A program made the translations under genes and the position numbers. A stretch of DNA of 64,000 bases from JAEUNX01 sp034004685 (GTDB lineage Bacteria > Pseudomonadota > Gammaproteobacteria > Burkholderiales > Rhodocyclaceae). The notes under the pieces were generated by a model, which did not search any database, was not told where the DNA came from, and saw only the letters and a list, made by a program, of their open reading frames with translations. Shown here in pieces: positions 34,176 to 42,692 of the stretch (positions are counted from its first letter, which is position 1; every line of letters begins with the position of its first letter). Where the stretch lies: NCBI GenBank assembly GCA_034004685.1, contig JAVEWG010000014.1, positions 10,565-74,564 of the forward strand. Direction: 5' to 3'.

Positions 34176-35138
34176 ATGAATCCATTTGCAAGTTCAAAAC
34201 GTGGGCGCCAGTCCGCTGTATCCCGTGCCCTGCTCATCGGCGGGCTGGCCGCCAGCCTCCTGGCCCATTCCGTAGGTGCGCAGGCAGACGCCTTGCCGGC
34301 CAGTTCCATAGTAGACGTGCGCACCTTTGGGCAGTTGTGTGCCGGGTCGTGTGCGGACAACACGCTTTTTAGCCACTCGCAAGTTCTCTACGAGACCTCT
34401 GGGGATCTAAGCGTCTGGTCTGGCTGGCAAACCAGTGGCATGACTTCGGTCGGCCAAGTGGCCGTATCAGGCGAGGGCGACCTCGCAAGCGGCACTCTCC
34501 GCGCAGTCGCCGCGTCCAACGGCATTAATTCCCCTGGCGTTGAACCCAATGCCTATGCCTACGCATCTAGCTCTGTCATTCTGGGAGACACCTTCAGCGT
34601 CTATAACAACAACGGCTCCCCGTACTCTGGCAACGGCATTTCCTACCTCACCGTAGACATTGACGGCACCTTCCTCGGGAACGAGGGATCCGACCTCTGG
34701 CTGGCATTGCAAGTGCGGATGTTCAAACCTGGCGGATTCCAAGCCTGGCTGGATCAAGACTGGGCGACATTTTCAGCTCTATCCATCGGCAGCGGGTCTT
34801 ACTTAAATTTGTCTGCGGGAGACACCTTGCCTACCGACTGGGTGGTCGCGTTCACCACACCTTCTGAACCCTTTGAAATGTGGGTAGCCACTTCGGCGTC
34901 CTTCTCCTACAGACAGAATAACGAAGCCACCATCTTTGCTGTTGCAGACCTGGGCCATACTTTGACCCTGGACCTTCAGACCCCCGACGGCACGTATTTC
35001 TCCACGGCGTCCAACCTGTTCCCTGGTTCGAGCCAGGGGCCAAGCACCGTGCCGGAACCCGCGTCCATGGCGCTGGTATCGATTGCCCTCGGGCTGATGG
35101 GCGTCGCATCCCGGCGCCCTAAGCCGACAACAACCTAA
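34176..35138 (+). CDS. PEP-CTERM sorting-domain exported protein
   Basis: 320 residues. Signal peptide at the N-terminus (RALLIGGLAASLLAHS, cleavage near AQADA), a Ser/Gly/Thr/Asn-rich middle with aromatic strands, and a C-terminal tail with VPEPAS, a hydrophobic helix and a terminal basic cluster (SRRPK). This is the exosortase/PEP-CTERM sorting signal that directs proteins to the surface or extracellular polysaccharide matrix. The middle resembles no enzyme I know. Composition is lower in GC and richer in Ser/Asn than its neighbours, usual for this class. GAGG precedes ATG by seven bases. No exosortase gene is in the window. Confidence 0.92.
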   Translation: MNPFASSKRGRQSAVSRALLIGGLAASLLAHSVGAQADALPASSIVDVRTFGQLCAGSCADNTLFSHSQVLYETSGDLSVWSGWQTSGMTSVGQVAVSGEGDLASGTLRAVAASNGINSPGVEPNAYAYASSSVILGDTFSVYNNNGSPYSGNGISYLTVDIDGTFLGNEGSDLWLALQVRMFKPGGFQAWLDQDWATFSALSIGSGSYLNLSAGDTLPTDWVVAFTTPSEPFEMWVATSASFSYRQNNEATIFAVADLGHTLTLDLQTPDGTYFSTASNLFPGSSQGPSTVPEPASMALVSIALGLMGVASRRPKPTTT

Positions 35139-35146
35139 CCCGGTTT

Positions 35147-35173
35147 GAGCCCCCCAGCAACCCTGGGGGACTC
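35147..35173 (+). terminator. Hairpin after PEP-CTERM gene
   Basis: Stem of CCCCCAG with CTGGGGG (35151-35157 with 35163-35169), extended by GAG/CTC across one mismatch, nine bases after the stop. No T-run, so efficiency is uncertain. Confidence 0.55.
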
Positions 35174-35243
35174 ACCCGAGCAGTGCCACACCAAAATGCT
35201 GGCAGGAGTCCCAACATTGGCCCATCGCGCTGCGCATCCAGAC

Positions 35244-35795
35244 TTAAACGTGCGTAGCGCCAGCCACCCCTTCATTGCTCCTCACCGCACAAATCCGCTG
35301 CACCACGGCCGGCCTTGGGGCCGCCACCTCGCCCTGTTCGAACGCCACCACCGTGAAGCCCGCCGCCGCCACGTCCAGCAGTTCATGGGGCCGCAGCAGG
35401 AAATCCGGGTTGCTGGGCTTGCCGAAGCGCTCGTTGCCGGCCATGAAAGTCTCATAGATCAACACCCCGCCGGAGGCGACGCAGGCCAGCAGCAAGGGCA
35501 GGCGCGGGCGATAGAGGTAGTTGGTCACCACCACCGCGCCAAAGCCCCGGCCGGCGTAGGGCCACGGGCCTGTTTCCAGGTCGGCCTGGCGGGTATGCAC
35601 ATTGGGCAGGTCGGCCAGCAGTTGCAGGCCCACCCCGTCCCGGTCCGCCGCTTCGACCTTGTAGCCCCGGGCCGCCAGCCAGCGGGCATGGCGGCCGCTG
35701 CCGCAGGCCAGGTCCAGAACCTCGCCACCGACGGGGATGAGAGGGGCGAAGCGGGTCACCCAGGGAGAAGGCACGGCAAAGGCAGGATGCTGCAT
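35244..35795 (-). CDS. Small class I SAM-dependent methyltransferase
   Basis: 183 residues. Rossmann methyltransferase with motif I VLDLACGSGRHARWLA, acidic loop AADRDG, motif IV region GAVVVTNYLYRPRLP and a later LIYETF. Resembles TehB-like and Rv-type small methyltransferases; no specificity can be assigned. Starts 16 bp after the gabD stop on the same strand, suggesting cotranscription. Confidence 0.85.
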   Translation of the reverse strand: MQHPAFAVPSPWVTRFAPLIPVGGEVLDLACGSGRHARWLAARGYKVEAADRDGVGLQLLADLPNVHTRQADLETGPWPYAGRGFGAVVVTNYLYRPRLPLLLACVASGGVLIYETFMAGNERFGKPSNPDFLLRPHELLDVAAAGFTVVAFEQGEVAAPRPAVVQRICAVRSNEGVAGATHV

Positions 35796-35811
35796 GGGGG
35801 CTCCAGGGTGA

Positions 35812-37272
35812 TCAGCGGTCCAGGCCGGCCAGGCACAGGTACTTCATTTCCAGGTATTCCTCGATGCCATGGCGGGAGCCTTCCCGCCCCAGGCCGGACT
35901 GCTTGACACCACCGAAGGGGGCCACCTCGTTGGAGATCAGGCCGGTGTTGATCCCCACCATGCCGTATTCCAGGGCCTCGGCCACCCGGAACACCCGGCC
36001 CAGGTCGCGGGAGTAAAAATAGGCGGCCAGTCCGAATTCGGTGGCGTTGGCCAGGGCCACCGCCTCTTCCTCGGTGGAGAAGCGGAACAGGGGCGCCACC
36101 GGGCCAAAAGTTTCCTCCCGGGCCACCGCCATGGCCGGGGTCACGTCCGCCAGCACGGTGGGCTCGAAGAAGCTGCCCCCCAGGGCATGGCGCTTGCCGC
36201 CGGTCAGCAGCCGGGCGCCTTTGCCCAGGGCGTCGGCGATGTGGTGCTCCACCTTGGCCACCGCGTCCTGGTCGATCAGGGGGCCCTGAACCACCCCGGG
36301 CTGGTCGCCAGGGCCTACCGGGAGCTTGGCCACCGCCTCGGTCAGGCGCGCGGCAAAGGCGTCATGGATGCCCGCCTGCACCAGCAGACGGTTGGCGCAC
36401 ACGCAGGTCTGGCCGCTGTTGCGGTACTTGGAGGCCAGGGCCCCTTCCACCGCTGCGTCCAGATCCGCGTCGTCGAAGACGATGAAGGGGGCGTTGCCCC
36501 CCAGCTCCAGGGACAGTTTCTTGATGGTGGGGGCGCACTGGGCCATCAGCAGGCGCCCCACCTCGGTGGAGCCGGTGAAGGAGAGCTTGCGCACCACTGG
36601 ACTGGCGCAGAGCTCGCCGCCGATGGCCAGAGGGTCGCCGGTGATGACGTTGATGACCCCCGCGGGGAAACCCGCCCGCTGGGCCAGTTCCGCCAGGGCC
36701 AGGGCGGTGAGGGGGGTCTGCTCGGCGGGCTTGACCACCACCGTGCACCCGGCGGCCAGGGCCGGGGCCACCTTGCGGGTGATCATGGCGGCGGGGAAAT
36801 TCCAGGGGGTGATGGCGGCGCACACCCCCACCGGCTGGCGGATCACCAGCAGGCGCCGATCCGCCCCGGGGGTGGGCAGGGTTTCGCCATGGATCCGCTT
36901 GCCCTCCTCGGCAAACCACTCCACGAAGGCGGCGGCGTAATTCACCTCGCCCCGAGCCTCCGCCAGGGGCTTGCCCTGCTCGGCGGTCATCAGCCGGGCC
37001 AGATCCTCGGCATGGGCCAGCATCAGATCGAACCAGTGGCGCAGCACCGCCGCCCGTTCCTTGGCCAGCAGATCCCGCCAGCCCGGGAGAGCGGCTTCGG
37101 CGGCGGCGATGGCCCGGCGGGTTTCCGCCGCCCCCATCCGGGGCACCCGGGCCAGGAGGCTGCCATCAGCCGGATTGGTGACGGAAAGGGTGGCGCCATC
37201 CGTGGCGGCGATCCATTGGCCATCGCAGAAAGCCAGGCGCTTGAGCAGGCTCGGTTCTTGAAGGTTAAGCAT
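35812..37272 (-). CDS. gabD: NAD(P)-dependent succinate-semialdehyde dehydrogenase
   Basis: 486-residue aldehyde dehydrogenase that oxidises succinate semialdehyde to succinate. Seen: TPWNFPAAMITRK, LELGGNAPFIVFDDADLD with the catalytic Glu, and SGQTCVCANRL with the catalytic Cys290 followed by Cys292, the pattern typical of GabD. C-terminal FGPVAPLFRF and SGLGREGS also fit GabD. AAAGGA lies six bases before ATG 37272. No gabT is adjacent, so semialdehyde may come from another route. A 152-bp inverted-repeat element begins 17 bp upstream of the start. Confidence 0.94.
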   Translation of the reverse strand: MLNLQEPSLLKRLAFCDGQWIAATDGATLSVTNPADGSLLARVPRMGAAETRRAIAAAEAALPGWRDLLAKERAAVLRHWFDLMLAHAEDLARLMTAEQGKPLAEARGEVNYAAAFVEWFAEEGKRIHGETLPTPGADRRLLVIRQPVGVCAAITPWNFPAAMITRKVAPALAAGCTVVVKPAEQTPLTALALAELAQRAGFPAGVINVITGDPLAIGGELCASPVVRKLSFTGSTEVGRLLMAQCAPTIKKLSLELGGNAPFIVFDDADLDAAVEGALASKYRNSGQTCVCANRLLVQAGIHDAFAARLTEAVAKLPVGPGDQPGVVQGPLIDQDAVAKVEHHIADALGKGARLLTGGKRHALGGSFFEPTVLADVTPAMAVAREETFGPVAPLFRFSTEEEAVALANATEFGLAAYFYSRDLGRVFRVAEALEYGMVGINTGLISNEVAPFGGVKQSGLGREGSRHGIEEYLEMKYLCLAGLDR

Positions 37273-37288
37273 GGCGCATCCTTTGATC

Positions 37289-37440
37289 CTAAAAAACCTC
37301 GGTTGAACCACAGAAGCACGGAGAAAATACAGGAATCGGGCAGGTCGCACCCTTCACCCGGAGGATGACGCGGCAAATCCGGGCAAGTTTCTGATTTTTG
37401 ACTTTCCTTTTGCCTCTGTGCCGCTGTGGTGAGTTTTTAG
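37289..37440. repeat. Inverted-repeat (MITE-like) element upstream of gabD
   Basis: Both ends read inward as CTAAAAA(A)CTC... then ACCACAG, two bases, GCACxGAG and an A-rich tail. The left arm lies at about 37289-37327 and the right arm at about 37402-37440 in opposite orientation, around roughly 75 bp. The arms match imperfectly. There is no coding capacity. The ACCACAG/GCACAGAG core resembles an abundant dispersed repeat of proteobacterial genomes. A target-site duplication was not evident. Confidence 0.55.
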
Positions 37441-37530
37441 GTTGCTCTGCCCCCCCCCCGGGGGGCCACGTCCATGCCCCGACCGGCGGCAGCCCTTGCC
37501 GGCGGTCTTGCGTCGCCGCCAGGGGCGCGC

Positions 37531-40464
37531 TCAGGGCTGCACTTCCAGATCCGCCCCCCAGAAGTCCACGGTGTTTCGCCCCCGCGCCTTGGCGCGGTAG
37601 AGGGCGCCATCGGCCCGGGCCAGGATGCTGTCGGGCGCCTCGTCGCTGGCCGCGAACTCGGTGATGCCGATGCTCACCGTAATGGCGATCGTGCCCTTGG
37701 CGGTGTGGGTCGGAGTGCCGGCAAGGTGGGCCCGGAGCTGCTCGGCGAACTCCCGAGCGCCGGCGCCATCGGTGCCAGGCAGCAGGATGCCAAACTCTTC
37801 GCCGCCGAGGCGGCCGAAAAAGTCCACCTGGCGCAGGCGCTGCCGCGATAAATCGGCGAAATGCTTGAGCACCAGATCCCCCACCGCATGTCCGTAGGAA
37901 TCATTGACCCGCTTGAAGTGGTCGATATCCACCATGAGAAGGGTCGCCCGTTCGTCAAAACGCTTGATGCGGGCCAGCTCCATGTCAACCTGCTCCAGGA
38001 AATGGCGCCGGTTGGCCGCCCCGGTAAGGGAATCGGTAGTGGCCAGCTGGAGGAGTTCGGCCTCCATGGCCTTGCGCCGGGCAATGTCCTGGAACACCAC
38101 CTCGGCACCCACGATCCTGCCTCCCTCTTGCATCGGGGTGACCGTCATCTGCACCGGGAAGACCTCGCCATTCCTGCGGAAGAAGGCATCTTCCACCCTG
38201 CGGCGCACCCCATCCCGCAGGGTGCTCTGAACCGGACAATCCTGGGGGGCATAGGCCACGCCGTACCGGTGATGGTGGTGGAACAGGTGATGGGGGCTGT
38301 GGGCCAGGATCTCTTCCCGCGCAAAGCCGAGCATGGCCAGGGCGGCGGGATTGATGAAGGTGCACCGCCCCGCCGGATCCACGCCGTAGATGCCCTCCCC
38401 AGCGGAATTGAGCAGTAACTCGTTCCACCGGGACAGGCGGGCGATTTCCGCCTCGGCCTCTTTGCGGGCGGTGATGTCCATAGCCGTGCCGGCGGCACGC
38501 AGGGCGCGGCCATCCGGGCCCCGCTCCACGGCCATGCCCCGGACCAGGATCCACACCCAACGGCCATCTCTGTGGCGCATCCGCACTTCCATTTCGAGAC
38601 GGGGCGTTTCGCCCTTGAGGTGGCTTTGCAGGGCATCTTGGATCGCCCGAGCATCCTCCGGCGGGATCAGCCCGATCGCGGCCGCCCCGCAACGGGGCAA
38701 TTCACCGGACGGGTAGCCCAGCAGGCCCGTCCAGCCCTCCCCGAAATTGAGTTCGCCCCCGGGGACATCCCAGTCGATCAGCGCCAGATCGGCACCGCTG
38801 ATGGACAGGGCCAAGCGCTCCTTGGTGGCCAGCAATTCCGCCTCGGCGGCCTTGCTCTCGGAAATGTCCTCGAATACCCAGATACTTTCGGCTGCCGACA
38901 GGGTGCCGAAGTTGACGGACTGGCCGGACACCCGAATCCAGACCCGGCTGCCATCCCGGCGCACCATTTCCTGCTCCCGGGCATAGCGCTGCCCCCTGGC
39001 CAGCGCCGGGTAGGCCTCACCACCGACCGCCTCGTAGTGTTCCTCGCTGGGGTAGAGCAGGCGGGTACTCAGGCCAAGCATGTCCGCCGGCGCGGCGTAG
39101 CCGAACAGCTCGCTCATCCGCTGGTTACCCCAGATCAGCCGCCGCTCCCGCAGGAGTACAACCCCCACGCTGGAATTGGCCAGGATGGCGGACAGGAACT
39201 CCTTCTGCTCCCGCAATTCGTCCTCGGCGCGCTTGCGCTCGGAAATATCCTCGACGAGGGACCAGATGTAGTCCTGCCCATACCGGCCGGTGACCAGCAT
39301 CCCGTTGAGCCGCAGTGGCACGAGGCTCCCGTCCTTGCGGACATATTCCTTTTCGTAAGGGCCGTAACGACCGGTCCGGGCCAGGCAATCGAGCTGCCGC
39401 GCTTTTTCGGCCTGGTAATTCTTGGGAGTCAGCGCCCAGTAATCGAGGGCTTGCAATTCCTCCGGCGGGTAGCCGCAGACGTTCCGGAATGCCTCGTTGA
39501 ATTCCACATAGCGGCCGTTCATGTCAGTCAGGGCGATGCCCAGGGGCGACAACTCATACAGACCCCGTAACTTTTCCTCGCTCACCCGCAAGGCCTTTTC
39601 CACCTGCAGCCGCTCCGCCTGCAAAGCCGTGATCAACATCCCCGTGAGGACCGCGGTGGCCATGTACAGCCACAGCAGGAAATGCCCGATATCCTGGCCC
39701 GGTATGGAAAACGTGCCACGCCCGATGGCAGTCCCCCAGGCCGCCGCTGCCGCGCAGGCGAAACCGCCCAGGGCGGCGCCGGCAGTGCCGAAACGGAGCG
39801 CGGCCCACGCCAGCAAGGGCAGGGTCAGGAAGGCCAGAGGCAGGGTCCGGCCGAAATGGGTGTAATCCTGGAGGAAGGCGAACCAGGCGATGGCCGCGGC
39901 CGCCAGAATCCACAGGGCCAGTTCCATCTTGGCGCGGCCCCATGTCCGGAAATTGCGGGGGCTGCAGGTCAACAGCACCGGGGCGGCCAGCAGCACGCCG
40001 ACGGTATCGCCCATCCACCAGGCGAGCCATGCCGCGCCCATGGCCTCCGGCTCCATCAAACCCGCCAGATAAAGGCTCGCCACGCCGCCCGTCGCGGAAA
40101 CGGTCATGCCGCCGCCGGCCGCTGCCAGAAATCCGAGCACATCCCTTTGGCGCTCGAACTCGGGGCAAAAGCCGGTGCGCCGCAGCAAGAACCGGGCAAA
40201 CAAAGGGGCGAGGGTATTGCCGGTGGCAATCGCGGCGGCCACGGGCCAGGGCGAACCGATGGATAGATTGACGAGCACGGCACCAAGATAGATACCGGGC
40301 CAGACGCCCCAGCCCCAGCGCAGCAATCCCGCCACGGCGATCCCCGTTGGGAGCCAGACGAGGGTAATGTGCGCCCCCACCGAAGGCATGCGCAGCCCCA
40401 GCCACCCCGCCCCGAAGTAGCCGAGGGCCAGGGCGACGATCTTGAACAGGGAGCCCCGCATCAT
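37531..40464 (-). CDS. MASE1-PAS(4)-GGDEF diguanylate cyclase
   Basis: 977-residue membrane-bound sensor. An N-terminal MASE1 domain of about eight helices (1-290) is followed by four PAS/PAC modules (about 305-425, 430-550, 560-680, 685-800, separated by DISERK/DITARK-type linkers) and a C-terminal GGDEF domain. The active site is GGEEF (887-891) and the inhibitory I-site RQVD lies at 878-881, five residues upstream, so it should make c-di-GMP and be product-inhibited. Start at one of the adjacent ATGs 40464/40461, immediately before MASE1; the ribosome site is poor. The ligands are unknown. Confidence 0.93.
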   Translation of the reverse strand: MMRGSLFKIVALALGYFGAGWLGLRMPSVGAHITLVWLPTGIAVAGLLRWGWGVWPGIYLGAVLVNLSIGSPWPVAAAIATGNTLAPLFARFLLRRTGFCPEFERQRDVLGFLAAAGGGMTVSATGGVASLYLAGLMEPEAMGAAWLAWWMGDTVGVLLAAPVLLTCSPRNFRTWGRAKMELALWILAAAAIAWFAFLQDYTHFGRTLPLAFLTLPLLAWAALRFGTAGAALGGFACAAAAAWGTAIGRGTFSIPGQDIGHFLLWLYMATAVLTGMLITALQAERLQVEKALRVSEEKLRGLYELSPLGIALTDMNGRYVEFNEAFRNVCGYPPEELQALDYWALTPKNYQAEKARQLDCLARTGRYGPYEKEYVRKDGSLVPLRLNGMLVTGRYGQDYIWSLVEDISERKRAEDELREQKEFLSAILANSSVGVVLLRERRLIWGNQRMSELFGYAAPADMLGLSTRLLYPSEEHYEAVGGEAYPALARGQRYAREQEMVRRDGSRVWIRVSGQSVNFGTLSAAESIWVFEDISESKAAEAELLATKERLALSISGADLALIDWDVPGGELNFGEGWTGLLGYPSGELPRCGAAAIGLIPPEDARAIQDALQSHLKGETPRLEMEVRMRHRDGRWVWILVRGMAVERGPDGRALRAAGTAMDITARKEAEAEIARLSRWNELLLNSAGEGIYGVDPAGRCTFINPAALAMLGFAREEILAHSPHHLFHHHHRYGVAYAPQDCPVQSTLRDGVRRRVEDAFFRRNGEVFPVQMTVTPMQEGGRIVGAEVVFQDIARRKAMEAELLQLATTDSLTGAANRRHFLEQVDMELARIKRFDERATLLMVDIDHFKRVNDSYGHAVGDLVLKHFADLSRQRLRQVDFFGRLGGEEFGILLPGTDGAGAREFAEQLRAHLAGTPTHTAKGTIAITVSIGITEFAASDEAPDSILARADGALYRAKARGRNTVDFWGADLEVQP

Positions 40465-40937
40465 CGGCACGGGGCCGCCCGGCGGGAGCCCCCTCTGGCG
40501 GCATGGAGAATAGCGGTTCGGCCAAGTTGCGCCATCCGATACCCTGCCATCGTCAGCGCTGCCAAAAGCGCCGACCCGACGGCGCGACTGCCGATCACAG
40601 GTGTTCCCATGCCTTGGCCTGGGCGCAGATATGAAATGTCTTGCTTCACAACTCCGGCTCCATCCATGCGGGGCTCGCGGACCGGACTTTGCACGCCTCA
40701 CCCGTCAGGGCGGCAAGAACTGGCCAAGCACCTTGGGGCAGGTCCAGCCCCGGCACCTAAAAATACCACTAAAGTAATATGTCGATCGACCAATCCATCA
40801 CGGGTCTGGGCACCGCGACTGCTGGACGCGCGCTTTCCTTCGGGCCGGGGGCAAGGCCTGGAGGACCATGGGCATTCAGGGCTTCACGCCAGGCCCCTGG
40901 GGCCCGGACCAAAACACCACGAGGGGCGCTGGAAACG
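40465..40937. other. 473-bp region with no supported gene
   Basis: Between the MASE1 cyclase start and the tRNA terminator. Open frames here have no family resemblance or ribosome site. It should hold the cyclase promoter (a local AT-rich patch is near 40757-40785). Confidence 0.6.
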
Positions 40938-40968
40938 AAACTGGGCACCCGGTTAGGGTGCCCAGTTT
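40938..40968 (-). terminator. Terminator of the lysC-tRNA transcript
   Basis: Perfect 13-bp stem (40938-40950 with 40956-40968) and 5-base loop. It lies nine bases beyond the 3' end of the last tRNA-Arg and is followed on the minus strand by a short T-rich stretch. Confidence 0.88.
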
Positions 40969-40976
40969 CGATATTT

Positions 40977-41053
40977 TGGCGCGCCCGGAAGGATTCGAAC
41001 CTCCTACCCCCTGGTTCGTAGCCAGGTACTCTATCCAGATGAGCTACGGGCGC
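40977..41053 (-). tRNA. tRNA-Arg(ACG), copy 2
   Basis: 77 nt including encoded CCA. Acceptor stem GCGCCCG/CGGGCGC, TTCGAATC T-loop and anticodon loop CTACGAA, so the anticodon is ACG (read as ICG, decoding CGU/CGC/CGA). Sequence is identical to the copy at 41121. Confidence 0.97.
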
Positions 41054-41120
41054 TTGTATTGCATGGGAGCCGGCAAACCCGCCCCCGGGAGCCACCGCTG
41101 GAGTACGGCAACCCGGAATC

Positions 41121-41197
41121 TGGCGCGCCCGGAAGGATTCGAACCTCCTACCCCCTGGTTCGTAGCCAGGTACTCTATCCAGATGAGCTACGGGCGC
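41121..41197 (-). tRNA. tRNA-Arg(ACG), copy 1
   Basis: 77 nt with encoded CCA, same acceptor stem, T-loop and ACG anticodon as the second copy 67 bp downstream. A tandem duplication is the simplest origin. Confidence 0.97.
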
Positions 41198-41240
41198 TTA
41201 AAACAGGGCGCGGAGTGTATCACATAAACCACGCCAAAAC

Positions 41241-41333
41241 TGGCGGAGACGAAGGGATTCGAACCCTTGAGACAGGTTTTGCCCGTCTGCTCCCTTAGCA
41301 GGGGAGTGCCTTCGACCTCTCGGCCACGTCTCC
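41241..41333 (-). tRNA. tRNA-Ser(GCU)
   Basis: 93 nt with encoded CCA and the long variable arm of class II tRNAs. Acceptor GGAGACG/CGTCTCC, anticodon loop CTGCTAA giving GCT, which decodes AGC/AGU. It begins 45 bp after the lysC stop. Confidence 0.97.
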
Positions 41334-41378
41334 GACACAGGGGCGAAATAATAGCCGCTCAACGCCCCGTGGTCAAAC

Positions 41379-42605
41379 TCAGGCTGCGTTCTCCAGGCCG
41401 AAGGCCTTGTGCAGAACCCGCACCGCCAATTCCAGATACTTTTCTTCGATGGCCACCGAGATCTTGATCTCGGAAGTGGAGATCATCTGGATGTTGATGC
41501 CTTCTTCGGCCAAGGTACGGAACATGCGGGAGGCCACCCCCGGGTGGGAGCGCATGCCCACGCCCACGATGGAAACCTTGGCCATGGTCTTGTCGGCCAC
41601 CACTTCCCGGGCGCCGATATGGGCCCTGACCCCTTCCAGGATCGCGGCGGCCTTGTCCAGGTCGCCGCGGCTCACTGTGAAGGAGAAATCGGTGGTGCCA
41701 TCATGGCCCACGTTCTGGATGATCATGTCCACATCCAGATTGGCGTCGGCCACCGGGCCCAGGATCTGGTAGGCGATGCCCGGGCGGTCGGGCACCCCCA
41801 GCACGGTGAGCTTGGCCTCGTCGCGATTGAATGCGATGCCGGAGATGATCGGTTGTTCCATCGTGGTGTCTTCCTCAACAGTAATGAGCGTCCCCTCCCC
41901 TTCGTCCTGGAAGCTGGAGAGCACCCGTAGCTTGACCTTGTACTTGCCGGCGAACTCGACGGAGCGGATCTGCAGAACCTTGGAGCCCAGGCTGGCCATC
42001 TCGAGCATTTCCTCGAAGGTGATGGTGTCGAGCTTGCGGGCTTCCGGCACGATGCGCGGATCGGTGGTGTAGACCCCGTCCACATCGGTGTAGATCTGGC
42101 ACTCGTCGGCCTTCAGGGCGGCGGCCAGAGCCACCCCGGTGGTATCCGACCCCCCCCTGCCCAGGGTGGTGATATTGCCATCCTCATCCATCCCCTGGAA
42201 ACCGGCCACCACCACCACGTTGCCAGCATCCAGATCGGCCCGGATCGGCGCCTCGTCGATGGACAGGATGCGGGCCTTGCCGAAGGCGTTGTCGGTCAGG
42301 ATCCTGACCTGGCCACCGGTATAGCTCCTGGCCTGGAGGCCGGCATCCTGGAGGGCCATGGCCAGCAGGCCGATGGTGACCTGCTCGCCGGTGGAAATCA
42401 CCACATCCAGCTCCCGCGGGGCGGGACGGGCGGTGATGTCCTTGGCCAGGGCGATCAGCCGATTGGTTTCGCCGCTCATGGCCGACACCACCACGACCAC
42501 CTGATGCCCTTCGGCGCGGAACCGGGCGACGCGCTTCGCCACGTTCTTGATGCGCTCGGGGCTGCCCATGGAGGTGCCACCGTACTTCTGAACTATGAGT
42601 GCCAT
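41379..42605 (-). CDS. lysC: Aspartate kinase
   Basis: 408-residue aspartokinase, first step to lysine, threonine, methionine and diaminopimelate. Seen: N-terminal KYGGTSMG (phosphate-binding), VSAMSGETNRL, RGGSDTTGVALAAAL and DVDGVYTTDPR. Two C-terminal ACT domains (about 265-405) for feedback control are of the single-function, lysine/threonine-sensitive type. tRNA-Ser follows 45 bp downstream, a common betaproteobacterial arrangement, and the two tRNA-Arg genes and terminator come next. Confidence 0.97.
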   Translation of the reverse strand: MALIVQKYGGTSMGSPERIKNVAKRVARFRAEGHQVVVVVSAMSGETNRLIALAKDITARPAPRELDVVISTGEQVTIGLLAMALQDAGLQARSYTGGQVRILTDNAFGKARILSIDEAPIRADLDAGNVVVVAGFQGMDEDGNITTLGRGGSDTTGVALAAALKADECQIYTDVDGVYTTDPRIVPEARKLDTITFEEMLEMASLGSKVLQIRSVEFAGKYKVKLRVLSSFQDEGEGTLITVEEDTTMEQPIISGIAFNRDEAKLTVLGVPDRPGIAYQILGPVADANLDVDMIIQNVGHDGTTDFSFTVSRGDLDKAAAILEGVRAHIGAREVVADKTMAKVSIVGVGMRSHPGVASRMFRTLAEEGINIQMISTSEIKISVAIEEKYLELAVRVLHKAFGLENAA

Positions 42606-42692
42606 CGTCGTACTTGTTCGCTGAATAAAAACCTTTGAATTTTACACGAAGAATCAACGCGTTTGCCGCTTCGCAGCATGGCCGGCCAGGAC

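Noticed and set aside
37450..37465. Run of ten C followed by six G as a possible regulatory phase-variable tract
   Set aside because: It is outside any gene and promoter I can place; a simple homopolymer or sequencing artefact is as likely.
40779..41298. Short plus-strand frames over the tRNA cluster
   Set aside because: They translate the antisense of tRNA-Arg and tRNA-Ser, a well-known source of spurious proteins containing PEGFEPP-like peptides.
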